DNA of 64,000 nucleotides, taken from JAJISG01 sp964347325. GTDB lineage: Archaea > Thermoplasmatota > Thermoplasmata > RBG-16-68-12 > JAJISG01. The position numbers were made by a program, and so were the translations under genes. Shown here piece after piece: positions 1-8,165 of the stretch. Where the stretch lies: the NCBI GenBank assembly GCA_964347325.1, contig CAYFYA010000006.1, positions 43,586 to 107,585 on the forward strand, read 5' to 3'. Under the pieces are notes generated by a model, which was given only the letters and a program-made list of their open reading frames with translations, ran no database searches and had not been told where the DNA came from. Numbering within the stretch: position 1 is the first letter of the stretch; each line of letters opens with the position of its first letter.

Positions 1-8
1 GGTCCGAT

Positions 9-1382
9 ATGAAGGCGTCGCATTCCGAAGGCGTCAAGCAGTACCTTGCTAAGGCTGAGGAGTATTTGGCGAGACGCCAGTCCTACAGGGAAAGGGTCAG
101 GCGCATGAAGTTCGATACCATCGCCGTCCACGGGATGTACTCCGTCGAGGAGGCTTTCGCCGGCGGCCAGGGTGGTATCATCGAACCCATCTTCCCCTCG
201 ACGTCCCAGGCCTACAGGGACAGTGACGAGATGGAGGCGGCCTTGTCCTACCTCATCCCGACTTGGTGCTACTCCCGCATCCACAACCCCACGGTCTTCT
301 ACCTGGAGGAGACTCTCTCCCTCCTCGAGTCCTACGGCTCCAAGAAGGACTCGACGGGTCTCTGTACTGCCTCGGGTATGTCGGCCATCAAACAGGCCGT
401 GGAGCCCCTCCTGGCTCGGACGGGGGAGGGGGATGACTCCATCAACTTCGTATCCTGTGCCAAGGTCTACGGGGGGACCTTCCAGCTTTTCAACGTCAGG
501 ATGAGGGAGAGGGGAGCCCAGGTCCGGTGGGTGACGAGGCCCTGGAAGACGGAGGAGTGGGAGAACCTCACGGACGACAACACCAGGTTCCTCTACGCGG
601 AGATGCCCTCCAACCCCCAGCAGTCCTGCCTCGACGTGGAGGAGGTAGCCAAGGTGGCCCACGAGAACGAGGTCCCCTTGATCGTCGATGCCACCGTGGC
701 GACCCCAGTCCTCCTGAGGCCCTTCCTTTACGGTGCCGATATCGTCGTCCACTCCCTCACGAAGACCGTCGGAAGCGGTGGTACGACCGTCGGTGGAGCC
801 ATCATCGCCCAGAAACCCATCGTTAGCAAGCACCTCTCTGAGGAGGCCAAGGAGGACTACTCCCTCTGGCTCAAGCTCTGGCCCTTCCGAGACTCAGGGC
901 CTTGTATGTCCCCGTACTCCGCCTTCTTCCTCCTCAACGACCTGCGAACCCTGCGGGTCAAGGTCGAATGGTACTCTAAGAACACCGCGGAGGTGGCCCG
1001 GTTCCTAGCTCAACATCCCTTGGTGGAGAGGGTGGACTACCTTGGTCTGGAGAACCATCCGCTGCATGCCTTGGCGTCCAAGTACATGAGGATGGTCGAT
1101 AGCGAGACACCGATGTTCGGGCACCTGATATCCTTCAACATCCGGGGGACTGCCCATGACACCAGGCGTTTCTTCGATGCCCTCCAGCACATATTCAGGG
1201 CTACAGACCTAGGGCGCGTGAAGACAGTGGCCACCGTCCCAGCCATCTCCACTCACCTGCAGCAGGGGGAGGAGGGCAGGGAGCTCGCCGGAGTCCCGCC
1301 CAACATGGTGCGACTCTGTGTGGGCGGTGAGCATCCACAGGATGTCATCGACGACCTTGACAGGGCACTCTCGAAGATATAG
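9..1382 (+). CDS. Cys/Met-metabolism PLP-dependent enzyme (trans-sulfuration family)
   Basis: A 457-residue fold-type I PLP enzyme of the cystathionine gamma-synthase / O-acetylhomoserine sulfhydrylase / methionine gamma-lyase family. The family substrate-site motif YSRIHNPT lies at residues 88-95, EMPSNP at 199-203, and the PLP lysine is K252 in HSLTKTVGSGG. An extra charged N-terminus of about 35 residues precedes the usual family start. Only 8 nt precede the ATG in the window, so an upstream start cannot be excluded. It ends 3 nt before the homoserine dehydrogenase ORF, so the two are probably one operon. Context favours homoserine-derived sulfur amino acid synthesis, but a gamma-lyase running in the degradative direction fits the motifs equally well; sequence alone does not decide the reaction. 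Confidence 0.88.
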   Translation: MKASHSEGVKQYLAKAEEYLARRQSYRERVRRMKFDTIAVHGMYSVEEAFAGGQGGIIEPIFPSTSQAYRDSDEMEAALSYLIPTWCYSRIHNPTVFYLEETLSLLESYGSKKDSTGLCTASGMSAIKQAVEPLLARTGEGDDSINFVSCAKVYGGTFQLFNVRMRERGAQVRWVTRPWKTEEWENLTDDNTRFLYAEMPSNPQQSCLDVEEVAKVAHENEVPLIVDATVATPVLLRPFLYGADIVVHSLTKTVGSGGTTVGGAIIAQKPIVSKHLSEEAKEDYSLWLKLWPFRDSGPCMSPYSAFFLLNDLRTLRVKVEWYSKNTAEVARFLAQHPLVERVDYLGLENHPLHALASKYMRMVDSETPMFGHLISFNIRGTAHDTRRFFDALQHIFRATDLGRVKTVATVPAISTHLQQGEEGRELAGVPPNMVRLCVGGEHPQDVIDDLDRALSKI

Positions 1383-1397
1383 ACGATGGAGGGTCGC

Positions 1398-2420
1398 ATG
1401 AGACTGCTCTTCATCGGGTTCGGAACGGTAGGCCAGGGCCTAGCTGAGTTGTTGATCGAGAAGAGAGATTTGCTGTCCAGAGACTATGGCCTGGACTTCT
1501 CCGTAGTCGGAATCTCCGATAAGATAAAGGGCAGTGTCTACAGCCCACGGGGCATCGACCTCACGAAGGCCCTCGAAGTGGTATCCACTGGTGGCAACCT
1601 CTCGAGCCTCCAGGACCTCGCCTTCTCGGGCGACGCGCCGAACATGATCCAGGAGGCGGAGGCGGACGTGATGGTGGAAGTCACCTATACCGACCTGAAG
1701 ACAGCCGAGCCAGCCACGACGCACATAAGGACCGCCCTTGAGCGGGGTATGCATGTAGTCACGAGCAACAAGGGACCGCCAGCCCTTCACCATCGAGAGC
1801 TGAAAGCCCTAGCGGACAGGGTCGGAGTGAGGTTTCTCTTCGAGGGCACCGTCATGAGCGGGACCCCGCTCCTCAACCTCATCAGAGAGAACCTGGCGGG
1901 ATGCGAGATCAGCGAGGTCAAAGGGATCCTGAATGGTACGACCAACTACATCCTCACCCGGATGGAAGAGGGGCTATCCTACGAGGCGGCCCTAGAGAGA
2001 GCCCAGGAGCTGGGGTATGCCGAAGCGGTACCCGATGCGGACGTCCTAGGGTGGGACGCCCTGGCGAAAGTCACCATCCTCGCCAACGTCGTCTTCGGGG
2101 AGGCCCTGAAGCCCTTCGACAATCCGTGTAAGGGGATCACGGAGATCACGCCTGAGGACGTCGCAGCGGCAAGGGAACGCGGGAGGCGCTTCAAGCTCAT
2201 CGGAAGGGTTTGGAGGGAGGGCAACAGTGTGAAGGCCTCCGTAGCACCCGAGGAGGTTGAGCTCACACATCCACTGGCTAGCGTCAGCGGAGCCACGAAT
2301 GCTCTGACCATCTCCACAGACGACTTGGGCGATGTCACCATCGTAGGTCCTGGAGCGGGGAGGCGGGCGACGGGATATAGCATCCTCATAGACCTGATCA
2401 GCATTGGAGGTAGGCAATGA
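1398..2420 (+). CDS. hom: Homoserine dehydrogenase
   Basis: NAD(P)-dependent interconversion of aspartate semialdehyde and homoserine, about 340 residues. The N-terminal Rossmann motif is GFGTVGQGL; the substrate-domain signature runs through GTVMSGTPLL and EVKGILNGTTNYIL, followed by the PDADVLGWDALAK segment. No C-terminal ACT domain is present, so feedback control by threonine is not evident. An ATG at 1386 is in frame, but GGAGGG sits 5 nt ahead of the ATG at 1398, which also begins directly at the first beta strand (MRLLFIGFG), so 1398 is preferred. The stop overlaps the ATG of the downstream aldehyde dehydrogenase (ATGA), indicating translational coupling. Confidence 0.9.
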   Translation: MRLLFIGFGTVGQGLAELLIEKRDLLSRDYGLDFSVVGISDKIKGSVYSPRGIDLTKALEVVSTGGNLSSLQDLAFSGDAPNMIQEAEADVMVEVTYTDLKTAEPATTHIRTALERGMHVVTSNKGPPALHHRELKALADRVGVRFLFEGTVMSGTPLLNLIRENLAGCEISEVKGILNGTTNYILTRMEEGLSYEAALERAQELGYAEAVPDADVLGWDALAKVTILANVVFGEALKPFDNPCKGITEITPEDVAAARERGRRFKLIGRVWREGNSVKASVAPEEVELTHPLASVSGATNALTISTDDLGDVTIVGPGAGRRATGYSILIDLISIGGRQ

Positions 2421-3838
2421 AGATGCTCCTGGGAGGGGAGTGGGTCGATCGTGATAGGACCATCGAGGTAACGGACCCCTACGACGACTCCTTGGTTGAT
2501 ACGGTCCCTCAGGCGACCGTGGAGGATGTTCATGTCGCCTTCGACCACGCTCAGAGAGGCTTCGAGACGGCAAGGAAGATGGGCGTCTACGAGAGGGGCG
2601 AGGTACTCCGCAGGACAGCGGAGATCGTCCGAGGCGATCTGGAGGAGTTCGCCAGGCTCATCGCTCGTGAAGGATCGAAGACCATCCGCGAGGCACGCAA
2701 GGAAGCGGAACGCTGCGTCAACACCCTGACTGTGAGCGCGGAGGAGGCCAAGAGAATCATGGGGGAGACCATACCCTTCGACTCCTTCCCCGGTGGGGAG
2801 AACCGCAGAGGGTTCTACTACCGCTTTCCCATCGGCGTCGTGCTTGCCATCACGCCCTTCAACGACCCGTTGAACCTCGTTGCCCATAAGCTGGGGCCAG
2901 CCTTCGCGGCCGGCAACTCTGTCGTGCTCAAGCCTGCTACGGTCACACCCCTCTCAGCCCTCAAGCTAGCCAGTGCCTTCTTGGAGGCAGGACTGCCGCC
3001 TCTCGGTCTGCAGGTGATCACGGGCGCCGGCTCGGAGATCGGAGATGCTCTAGTCAAGGATGAGAGGGCGAGAATGATCTCCTTCACAGGCGGCGTGGAA
3101 ACGGGTGAACGCATCGCCAGGATAGCGGGGATCAAGAAGCTCGGGATGGAGCTGGGTTCCAACTCTCCCGTCATCGTGTGGAAGGACGCGGACTTGGAGA
3201 TGGCGGTGGAGTCCTGCCTTTCGGGCGCCTTCTGGGCTGCTGGCCAGAACTGCTTGGGCGTTCAGCGCCTCTACGTCCACGGGGACCTCTACGACGCCTT
3301 CAGGGAGGACTTCGTGAAGAGAACCTCTCAGTACCGCATCGGTGACAAGCTCAGGGAAGAGACGGACATGGGGCCCATGATAACGAAGGAGGAGGCGAAA
3401 CGGGTTGAGGCCTGGATCGAGGAGGCTACCAAGATGGGCGCCCAGGTCCTGACAGGTGGGAAACGCGAAGGGGCGCTAGTGGAGCCGACAGTTTTGGAGA
3501 GAGTCCCCGAGACCGCGAAGATTCACCGAAAGGAGGTGTTCGGCCCCACCGTCAACCTCTACCCGGTTTCGGACCTAGAAGAGGCTCTCGCCAAGGCCAA
3601 TTCGCTCCCCTACGGCCTCCACGCTGCCTTCTTCACTAAGAGCGTCGACGTGGCCTTCAAGGCGGCTTATGGTCTGGACTGTGGCGGCGTCATGATCAAC
3701 GACTCCACGGATTACAGGCTGGACTCGATGCCCTTCGGCGGAGTCAAGTCCTCTGGACTCGGGAGGGAAGGGATCAAATTCGCCCTTCAGGAGATGACAG
3801 AACCCAAGGTCGTTTGCTTCAACCTCACACAGTCGTGA
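2417..3838 (+). CDS. NAD(P)-dependent aldehyde dehydrogenase
   Basis: A 473-residue member of the ALDH superfamily. Visible elements are the N-terminal TPFNDPLN loop (residues 146-153), the cofactor segment VVLKPA, the FTGG motif, the general-base glutamate E245 in MELGSNSP and the catalytic cysteine C279 in GQNCLG. The C-terminal PFGG-KSSGLGREG block is intact. GGAGGT lies 5 nt upstream of the ATG. It is most like archaeal lactaldehyde / glyceraldehyde-3-phosphate / phosphonoacetaldehyde-type dehydrogenases; substrate cannot be fixed from sequence. As the third gene of an operon with a trans-sulfuration enzyme and homoserine dehydrogenase it may act on a four-carbon semialdehyde, which is inference only. 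Confidence 0.85.
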   Translation: MKMLLGGEWVDRDRTIEVTDPYDDSLVDTVPQATVEDVHVAFDHAQRGFETARKMGVYERGEVLRRTAEIVRGDLEEFARLIAREGSKTIREARKEAERCVNTLTVSAEEAKRIMGETIPFDSFPGGENRRGFYYRFPIGVVLAITPFNDPLNLVAHKLGPAFAAGNSVVLKPATVTPLSALKLASAFLEAGLPPLGLQVITGAGSEIGDALVKDERARMISFTGGVETGERIARIAGIKKLGMELGSNSPVIVWKDADLEMAVESCLSGAFWAAGQNCLGVQRLYVHGDLYDAFREDFVKRTSQYRIGDKLREETDMGPMITKEEAKRVEAWIEEATKMGAQVLTGGKREGALVEPTVLERVPETAKIHRKEVFGPTVNLYPVSDLEEALAKANSLPYGLHAAFFTKSVDVAFKAAYGLDCGGVMINDSTDYRLDSMPFGGVKSSGLGREGIKFALQEMTEPKVVCFNLTQS

Positions 3839-3922
3839 CCCGCTACCGCAACCCAGCTCTGAATAGCGAGACCGCGTGAGGCTGGGGCCTCGAAGTGTTT
3901 CGAGAGCTCTTGCTTCCCATCC

Positions 3923-4378
3923 TCACTGGCGGGATGCGCGCCACTCTTCGTACGGGGGGACCTCCTCTCCCACCACGTACAGGAAGTGATAACACCCCAT
4001 CTCGCCAAGAAACTTGAACTGCGCTCGCAAGCTCCTCACAATCGCGTCGTAGTCGTGTCGCGATCGCAGGTAGTTCTTGAACCCGCCATACTCCTTGTCC
4101 AGCTCGATCATTTTACGGGCGTTATGGACGATGGCCTCGAGCTTCCGGCGGTTCCGGATGACCCGCTTGTCCCCAACAAGGCGCTCGATGTCATCCTCGG
4201 CGAAACGTGCCACCCTCCCGACGTTGAACCTCTCCATAGCGGCTTTGATATCGGGCCACTTCCTTTCGATCACCTTCCACGAGATCCCTGTCTGGAACAC
4301 GGACTTGCTCATGACCTCCAGGTAGTCGTCGAGGGAGCGTGGCGAAACGCGTGCTGGTGCGGTGTGCTCTTCTGCCAT
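3923..4378 (-). CDS. Divergent DNA-3-methyladenine glycosylase I-like protein
   Basis: A 151-residue HhH-family protein resembling Tag (FQTGISWKVIERKWPDIKAAM corresponds to the Tag block FQAGLSW..VLRKRENYR, followed by the RVIRNRRKLEAIVHNAR helix). Unlike the canonical Tag gene at 5783-6361 it lacks the N-terminal CPW / YHDREWG segment carrying a zinc-binding cysteine and the acidic pocket residue. The C-terminus is also different (no HxxxC pair). It is therefore a divergent paralogue whose base specificity, or enzymatic activity, is uncertain. It is convergent with the aldehyde dehydrogenase and lies upstream of nothing obviously co-transcribed. Confidence 0.7.
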   Translation of the reverse strand: MAEEHTAPARVSPRSLDDYLEVMSKSVFQTGISWKVIERKWPDIKAAMERFNVGRVARFAEDDIERLVGDKRVIRNRRKLEAIVHNARKMIELDKEYGGFKNYLRSRHDYDAIVRSLRAQFKFLGEMGCYHFLYVVGEEVPPYEEWRASRQ

Positions 4379-4423
4379 CTTCTCATCATCCGACCCGCGG
4401 GCTTTAAGGGTTACCCGATAGCC

Positions 4424-4690
4424 TCACCACGATTGGGCGAGTCCCGATACGCGATATGGGTAAAGCTCGGTCCTCATAATCCCCGATTCAACTGCGGGAT
4501 CGCGTTCCATTATCCTGCGTGCTTCCCCAATATCCTTCGCCCGAAAGATCACCACGCCGAAGCTGCCCTCATCAGAAACCTGAGTACGTCCGAAGACGAG
4601 GACGGTTCCCTGTTCAGTAAGCCCCTTCAGGTAAGCAGCATGTCGAGCTAGGATCTCCTCCTCACTAGAGTTGGGGCCCTTACTCACCAT
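4424..4690 (-). CDS. YCII-related domain protein
   Basis: An 88-residue single-domain protein with the YCII pattern: an RHAAYLKGLTEQG helix with the conserved histidine, a GxxxVFGRTQVSDEGSFGVVIFRAKDIGEA strand-helix-strand block and a terminal MRTELYPYRV strand. YCII proteins adopt a ferredoxin-like dimeric fold and are often small dehydratase- or lyase-like proteins with few assigned reactions. The gene starts with ATG and ends 45 nt from the divergent-family Tag-like gene on the same strand, so they may be co-transcribed. Specific function unknown. Confidence 0.75.
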   Translation of the reverse strand: MVSKGPNSSEEEILARHAAYLKGLTEQGTVLVFGRTQVSDEGSFGVVIFRAKDIGEARRIMERDPAVESGIMRTELYPYRVSGLAQSW

Positions 4691-4761
4691 CTCAGGGCGG
4701 GTGGCCCTGATGCTGTAGAGTTACTCCATGGGATTCGTCATTTCGAGTGGGCTTCGCGCGC

Positions 4762-5181
4762 TCAAGGTTCAGGAGGCTCATAGTGGGCCGGATGGTATAC
4801 GGCTTGGAGCTCGTTTCGATCCGGATCCAGGAAGTTGGCGACAATACCGCCCCATGGCTGTGCTTCAGGTTCGTCTGTGAACGTGATCCCGTGTTCCTTC
4901 AGGCGCGATGCAAAGGCGTCCATATCCTCCACCTCGAGGACGATGCCCGTTCGAGTGACGCCGCCCTCCCCAGGTTCCCACTCATGCACCGACATTCCTA
5001 TCTTGCAAAGGGGCTCCTCCGGGCCCACCTCAATCCAGTTGAAGTCACGGGCCTCAAGCTGCACCGGAAATCCGAGGATATCCCTGTAGAACTCCAACGC
5101 TCTGTCGAAGTCCGTAACCCGGATTGCGGACACCCAGACCCGTTTCGCCAACCCCTTCTCCTTCTCCGAACCTTCCTTCAT
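4762..5181 (-). CDS. VOC-superfamily (glyoxalase/bleomycin-resistance) protein
   Basis: About 139 residues forming two beta-alpha-beta-beta-beta units typical of vicinal-oxygen-chelate proteins (VSAIRVTDFDRALEFYRDILGFPV at the first unit, TGIVLEVEDMDAFASRLKEHGITF at the second, ending FLDPDRNELQAV). A TTG at 5211 extends the frame by 10 residues, but AGGAG lies 6 nt before the ATG at 5181, so that start is preferred. It is divergently transcribed from an HxlR regulator with a palindrome between them, suggesting local control. Substrate unknown. Confidence 0.8.
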   Translation of the reverse strand: MKEGSEKEKGLAKRVWVSAIRVTDFDRALEFYRDILGFPVQLEARDFNWIEVGPEEPLCKIGMSVHEWEPGEGGVTRTGIVLEVEDMDAFASRLKEHGITFTDEPEAQPWGGIVANFLDPDRNELQAVYHPAHYEPPEP

Positions 5182-5217
5182 CCTTCGCTCCTGTGAGTGC
5201 GATTCCCACAAGTTTGA

Positions 5218-5240
5218 TATACAAAGTATAGTATATATAA
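5218..5240. promoter_or_regulatory. Palindromic operator and TATA box between VOC and HxlR genes
   Basis: TATAC-AAA-GTATA at 5218-5230 is a perfect 5-bp inverted repeat, followed at once by the AT-rich GTATATATAA at 5231-5240, the only strong TATA-like run in this 90-nt divergent intergenic region. A dimeric HxlR protein would be expected to bind such a site; binding is inferred. Confidence 0.55.
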
Positions 5241-5270
5241 CCGAAGGGAAGCGGAGTATAGCGTGATAGT

Positions 5271-5735
5271 ATGGCCTGGGAAGAAGGCGACCAAGCGGAG
5301 CCGATAGTGCCTGAAGTCCCCTTTGAATCGTGTCCCATCAGGGCGAGCCTTGGAATTCTGGGTCGAAAGTGGGCCTGTCTAGTCCTGAGAGACGTGGCTT
5401 TCTTCGGCGAGATGACTTTCAGTGGAATCCTTCGTAACAACCCCGGAATGACCCCGAGGATTCTTTCGATGCGCCTTCGCGAGCTGCGGGAGGAGGAGCT
5501 CGTGGAGCGCCTCGAGGATCCAGCAAATCCGAGATCCGTCCACTATCGTCTGACGGATAAGGGAAGGGATGCCATACCTGTCCTAACATCGCTGATTCAG
5601 TACGGCATCCGGCATCACGCGAACCGTGTGTTCGCAGACAAGAAGCCTAGGGAGTTGAGCGAAGTATTTCCAGGGCACCAGACCACTATGCTCGGAAGTC
5701 TGGCACCTTATGCAGAGGCGGAGAGAGTTCGCTAG
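5271..5735 (+). CDS. HxlR-family winged-helix transcriptional regulator
   Basis: 154 residues with the HxlR signature: CPIRASLGILGRKWACLVLRDVAF, then the FSGILRNNPGMTPRILSMRLRELREEELVER recognition-helix region and a wing ending in HYRLTDKGR. HxlR proteins act as DNA-binding dimers, often responding to reactive electrophiles, sometimes through a conserved N-terminal cysteine, which is present here (FESCPIR). It lies divergent to a VOC gene with a TATAC-AAA-GTATA palindrome in between, so it probably controls that gene and itself. Confidence 0.88.
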   Translation: MAWEEGDQAEPIVPEVPFESCPIRASLGILGRKWACLVLRDVAFFGEMTFSGILRNNPGMTPRILSMRLRELREEELVERLEDPANPRSVHYRLTDKGRDAIPVLTSLIQYGIRHHANRVFADKKPRELSEVFPGHQTTMLGSLAPYAEAERVR

Positions 5736-5782
5736 CAGACGTCTTGGGACTACCCGGACGGCTCGGGGCGTGGGGGGGCGGC

Positions 5783-6361
5783 CTAGACCTCCTCATACCT
5801 AAAACAGTCAACCAGATGGTCGTTGACCATCCCGACCGCTTGCATGAAGGCGTAGCAGATTGTGGGGCCGACGAACTTAAACCCACGAGCTCGCAGCTTC
5901 TTGCTCATCCTCTCCGAAATCGCTGTCTTAGACGGCAGCTCGGACAATGATCTGAAGACGTTCTTGATAGGAGACCGGTCCACAAAACGCCAGATGTATT
6001 GGTCGAAGGAGCCGACCTCCTTCACTAGTTTTTGGACCTGTCGAGCGTTCTCGATGGCAGCCGATATCTTGAGTCGGTTGCGGATGATACCTGGGTCTGA
6101 CACTAGGCGATCGACGTCTGCGTCAGTGTACTCCATCACGAGTTCGTAGTTGAAGTCGTCGAAGGCAACCCGATAGTTTTCCCGCTTCCTCAAGACGGTC
6201 TCCCAGCTGAGTCCCGCTTGGGCGCCTTCGAGGACAAGGAGTTCGTAGAGTTTCCGATCGTCGTGTTCCGGAACCCCCCATTCGCGGTCGTGGTACTCGA
6301 GGATCAGAGTGTTCTCGATGGCCCACGGGCATCTCCTGAGTGGTTCTCCCAGATCGAACAC
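5783..6361 (-). CDS. tag: DNA-3-methyladenine glycosylase I
   Basis: 192 residues, full length for Tag. It excises 3-methyladenine from alkylated DNA in base-excision repair. Diagnostic pieces are RCPWAIENTLILEYHDREWGVP near the N-terminus (zinc-site cysteine and acidic pocket), the AGLSWETVLRKRENYR helix, SDPGIIRNRLKISAAIENAR, and the C-terminal FVGPTICYAFMQAVGMVNDHLVDCF with the His-x3-Cys zinc pair. Convergent with the HxlR regulator. A divergent paralogue lies 1.4 kb away at 3923-4378. Confidence 0.93.
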   Translation of the reverse strand: MFDLGEPLRRCPWAIENTLILEYHDREWGVPEHDDRKLYELLVLEGAQAGLSWETVLRKRENYRVAFDDFNYELVMEYTDADVDRLVSDPGIIRNRLKISAAIENARQVQKLVKEVGSFDQYIWRFVDRSPIKNVFRSLSELPSKTAISERMSKKLRARGFKFVGPTICYAFMQAVGMVNDHLVDCFRYEEV

Positions 6362-6461
6362 CTCACGTTAGTCTCACGGTATCCACAGCCCTCAGAGAGG
6401 GCGCTCGCTTTCGAGGGATGTCGGCCGTGGCGGTCGGTTGGAGGACTTCCGTGCCGAGGGC

Positions 6462-6746
6462 CTATCTCAGGGCCTCGACGAATCGCTCGGTGGGGACGGC
6501 CGCCATGGTCTCGGCTGTGAGGCCACCCATAACGGCGATCTGGGCACTAATCTTCATCATGGTGATATCGTCCGGGGCCTCCACCACAGCGACGAAGTCG
6601 TAGGATCCCAGAGTTGAGTAGGACTGAAGAACCTTCCCCCCATTCTCCTCTATGATCTTGCGAGCTACCTCGTGCAGGGACTCTCCCTCCTTCAGGCGCT
6701 TCCTTCCCTCGCTAGTCAACCGAATCAGCCTAACATAAGTCGGCAT
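6462..6746 (-). CDS. GYD-domain protein
   Basis: 94 residues starting MPTYVRLIRLTSEGRKRL and containing the family hallmark GSYDFVAVVEAPDD followed by a helix and the LTAETMAAVPTERF strand. GYD domains are ferredoxin-like alpha/beta folds of unknown biochemical role. The frame runs open to 6860, but GGAGGTG lies 5 nt upstream of the ATG at 6746 and the family N-terminus matches that start. It is divergent from the F420-type reductase gene. Confidence 0.82.
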   Translation of the reverse strand: MPTYVRLIRLTSEGRKRLKEGESLHEVARKIIEENGGKVLQSYSTLGSYDFVAVVEAPDDITMMKISAQIAVMGGLTAETMAAVPTERFVEALR

Positions 6747-6852
6747 AGTACACCTCCAGTGCGAGTCGTGACCTGTGGGGTCCTTAAAAGGATTTGCCAA
6801 GCCGCCGTCGCGAAGATGATATAGTCGAGGAGGGACCATTGCGTCCTCGCGA

Positions 6853-7389
6853 TTGGCCATGGGAGTGGGTAGTCAGGAACCCGCGTCGATGCACCTACGG
6901 CCTCCCCCCAAGCCTGTAGGGGTGCAGCGGCTGCTCCTCAGATTGCCGATCTACCTCTACAAACTCGGACTCGGATTCCTGCTAGGGAGGAGGTTCCTGC
7001 TCCTGCGCCACCGAGGACGGAAGACGGGGCGCATTCAAAGCACAGTCCTGGAGGTCATCAGACACGACCCCTCCACGGAAGAGAGCTTCGTCGTCTCAGC
7101 CTGGGGGAGGAGCGCCGATTGGTATCGGAACATCAAGGAGACGCAGCCTGTGAAGGTGCAAACAGGCTCGCACCGGTATGTCCCCGTGCTGAGGTTTCTT
7201 ACCCCTGAGGAAGGATATGTAGAACTCACAGACTACGAGATGCGACACCCAAGGGCTGCCCGCGTTCTCCTTGGGCTCGTCGGTCTCGCTCACGATGGAT
7301 CCGAAGAGGGGAGGCGGAAGCTTGCCTCCCTGCTACCGGTGGTGTCCTTCCGACCTGCGAGGGAACCCTCGGACGAGGGATTCCAGTAG
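6853..7389 (+). CDS. Deazaflavin (F420)-dependent nitroreductase-family protein
   Basis: 178 residues of the Ddn/F420H2-dependent reductase family (split-barrel FMN/F420-binding fold). The characteristic block is LLLRHRGRKTGRIQSTVLEV, followed by SFVVSAWGRSADWYRNIKETQPVKVQ and YVELTDYEMRHPRAARVL. Such proteins use reduced F420 to reduce quinones or other acceptors at the membrane face. Start is TTG at 6853 or the ATG at 6859; neither is decided by a clear ribosome-binding site. Presence implies that the organism makes F420, not otherwise tested here. Confidence 0.82.
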   Translation: MAMGVGSQEPASMHLRPPPKPVGVQRLLLRLPIYLYKLGLGFLLGRRFLLLRHRGRKTGRIQSTVLEVIRHDPSTEESFVVSAWGRSADWYRNIKETQPVKVQTGSHRYVPVLRFLTPEEGYVELTDYEMRHPRAARVLLGLVGLAHDGSEEGRRKLASLLPVVSFRPAREPSDEGFQ

Positions 7390-7398
7390 CGCTGCTCA

Positions 7399-8016
7399 TC
7401 ACACGGACCGAATCCCACGAGATTCGGACGTTTCGTCGACGCGCACGACGGATGTCAGGAAGGCCCTTCCCCCGTCCGGATGGAAGTTCGTCTCGAACCT
7501 GGCATCCCGGACATACTCGACCTTCCATCCGTCGGCAAAGGTAGCGTGAATCTCCTCTCTGGAGAGGCGACGAGGACCTCCCCAGTCCTCCGGCTCCCGA
7601 TCGCTGAAGCAGAGCATGACGTATCTCCCCCCAGGCCGAAGCGCTCCCGCGAGACTGCGGAGGAAGGGAGGGCGCTCCTCGTCCGAGAATATGTGGAAGA
7701 GGCCAGAATCCACGATGGTGTCGAAGCTCATCTCCAGGCCCTGCAGATCAAAGGCGTCCCAAACTAGGAATGTCACCGCGACTCCCCGCTCCAGGGCTTT
7801 CTGCTTGGCCTTGGCGATTGCCACGGGTGAGGAGTCAACGCCCCACACCTCGTGTCCCGTCTCAGCCAGGTGAAGCGCGTTTTCGCCCGTGCCACAGCCG
7901 ACATCGAGGATGATTCCTCGTATCGCTCCGCTTTTCGCCAGCCCCACGATTTCAGGCTGGGGCCTCCCGATGTCCCAGGGCGGGGTACCCTCATAAACCT
8001 CGTCGAATGGGTTCAC
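7399..8016 (-). CDS. Class I SAM-dependent methyltransferase
   Basis: 205 residues with SAM-binding motif I LDVGCGTGENALHLAETGHEVWGVDSS, an acidic motif II and a motif III region TIVDSGLFHIFSDEERP. The C-terminus carries the post-methyltransferase strand typical of small-molecule or thiopurine-like methyltransferases (PPWDIGRPQPEIV near the N-terminus is found in that group). Acceptor substrate cannot be determined. Convergent with the F420-type reductase gene. Confidence 0.85.
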   Translation of the reverse strand: MNPFDEVYEGTPPWDIGRPQPEIVGLAKSGAIRGIILDVGCGTGENALHLAETGHEVWGVDSSPVAIAKAKQKALERGVAVTFLVWDAFDLQGLEMSFDTIVDSGLFHIFSDEERPPFLRSLAGALRPGGRYVMLCFSDREPEDWGGPRRLSREEIHATFADGWKVEYVRDARFETNFHPDGGRAFLTSVVRVDETSESRGIRSV

Positions 8017-8165
8017 GACCTAGACACCTCCACTAACTTCCCCCTCCGCTCTGTCGTTGGGTGGAGGGAACCCGTCCCGATGCCTAGGGAGCCCAAGGGC
8101 TCGGACCAGGACCGGGATTCGGTCCTGGACTCCCCGGATCCAGTGGCCTCCAAGGATCGCTCGGG

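Noticed and set aside
2046..2887. Long minus-strand frames opposite homoserine dehydrogenase and aldehyde dehydrogenase
   Set aside because: They are complementary-strand shadows of strongly conserved plus-strand genes in high-GC DNA and have no recognisable domain or promoter.
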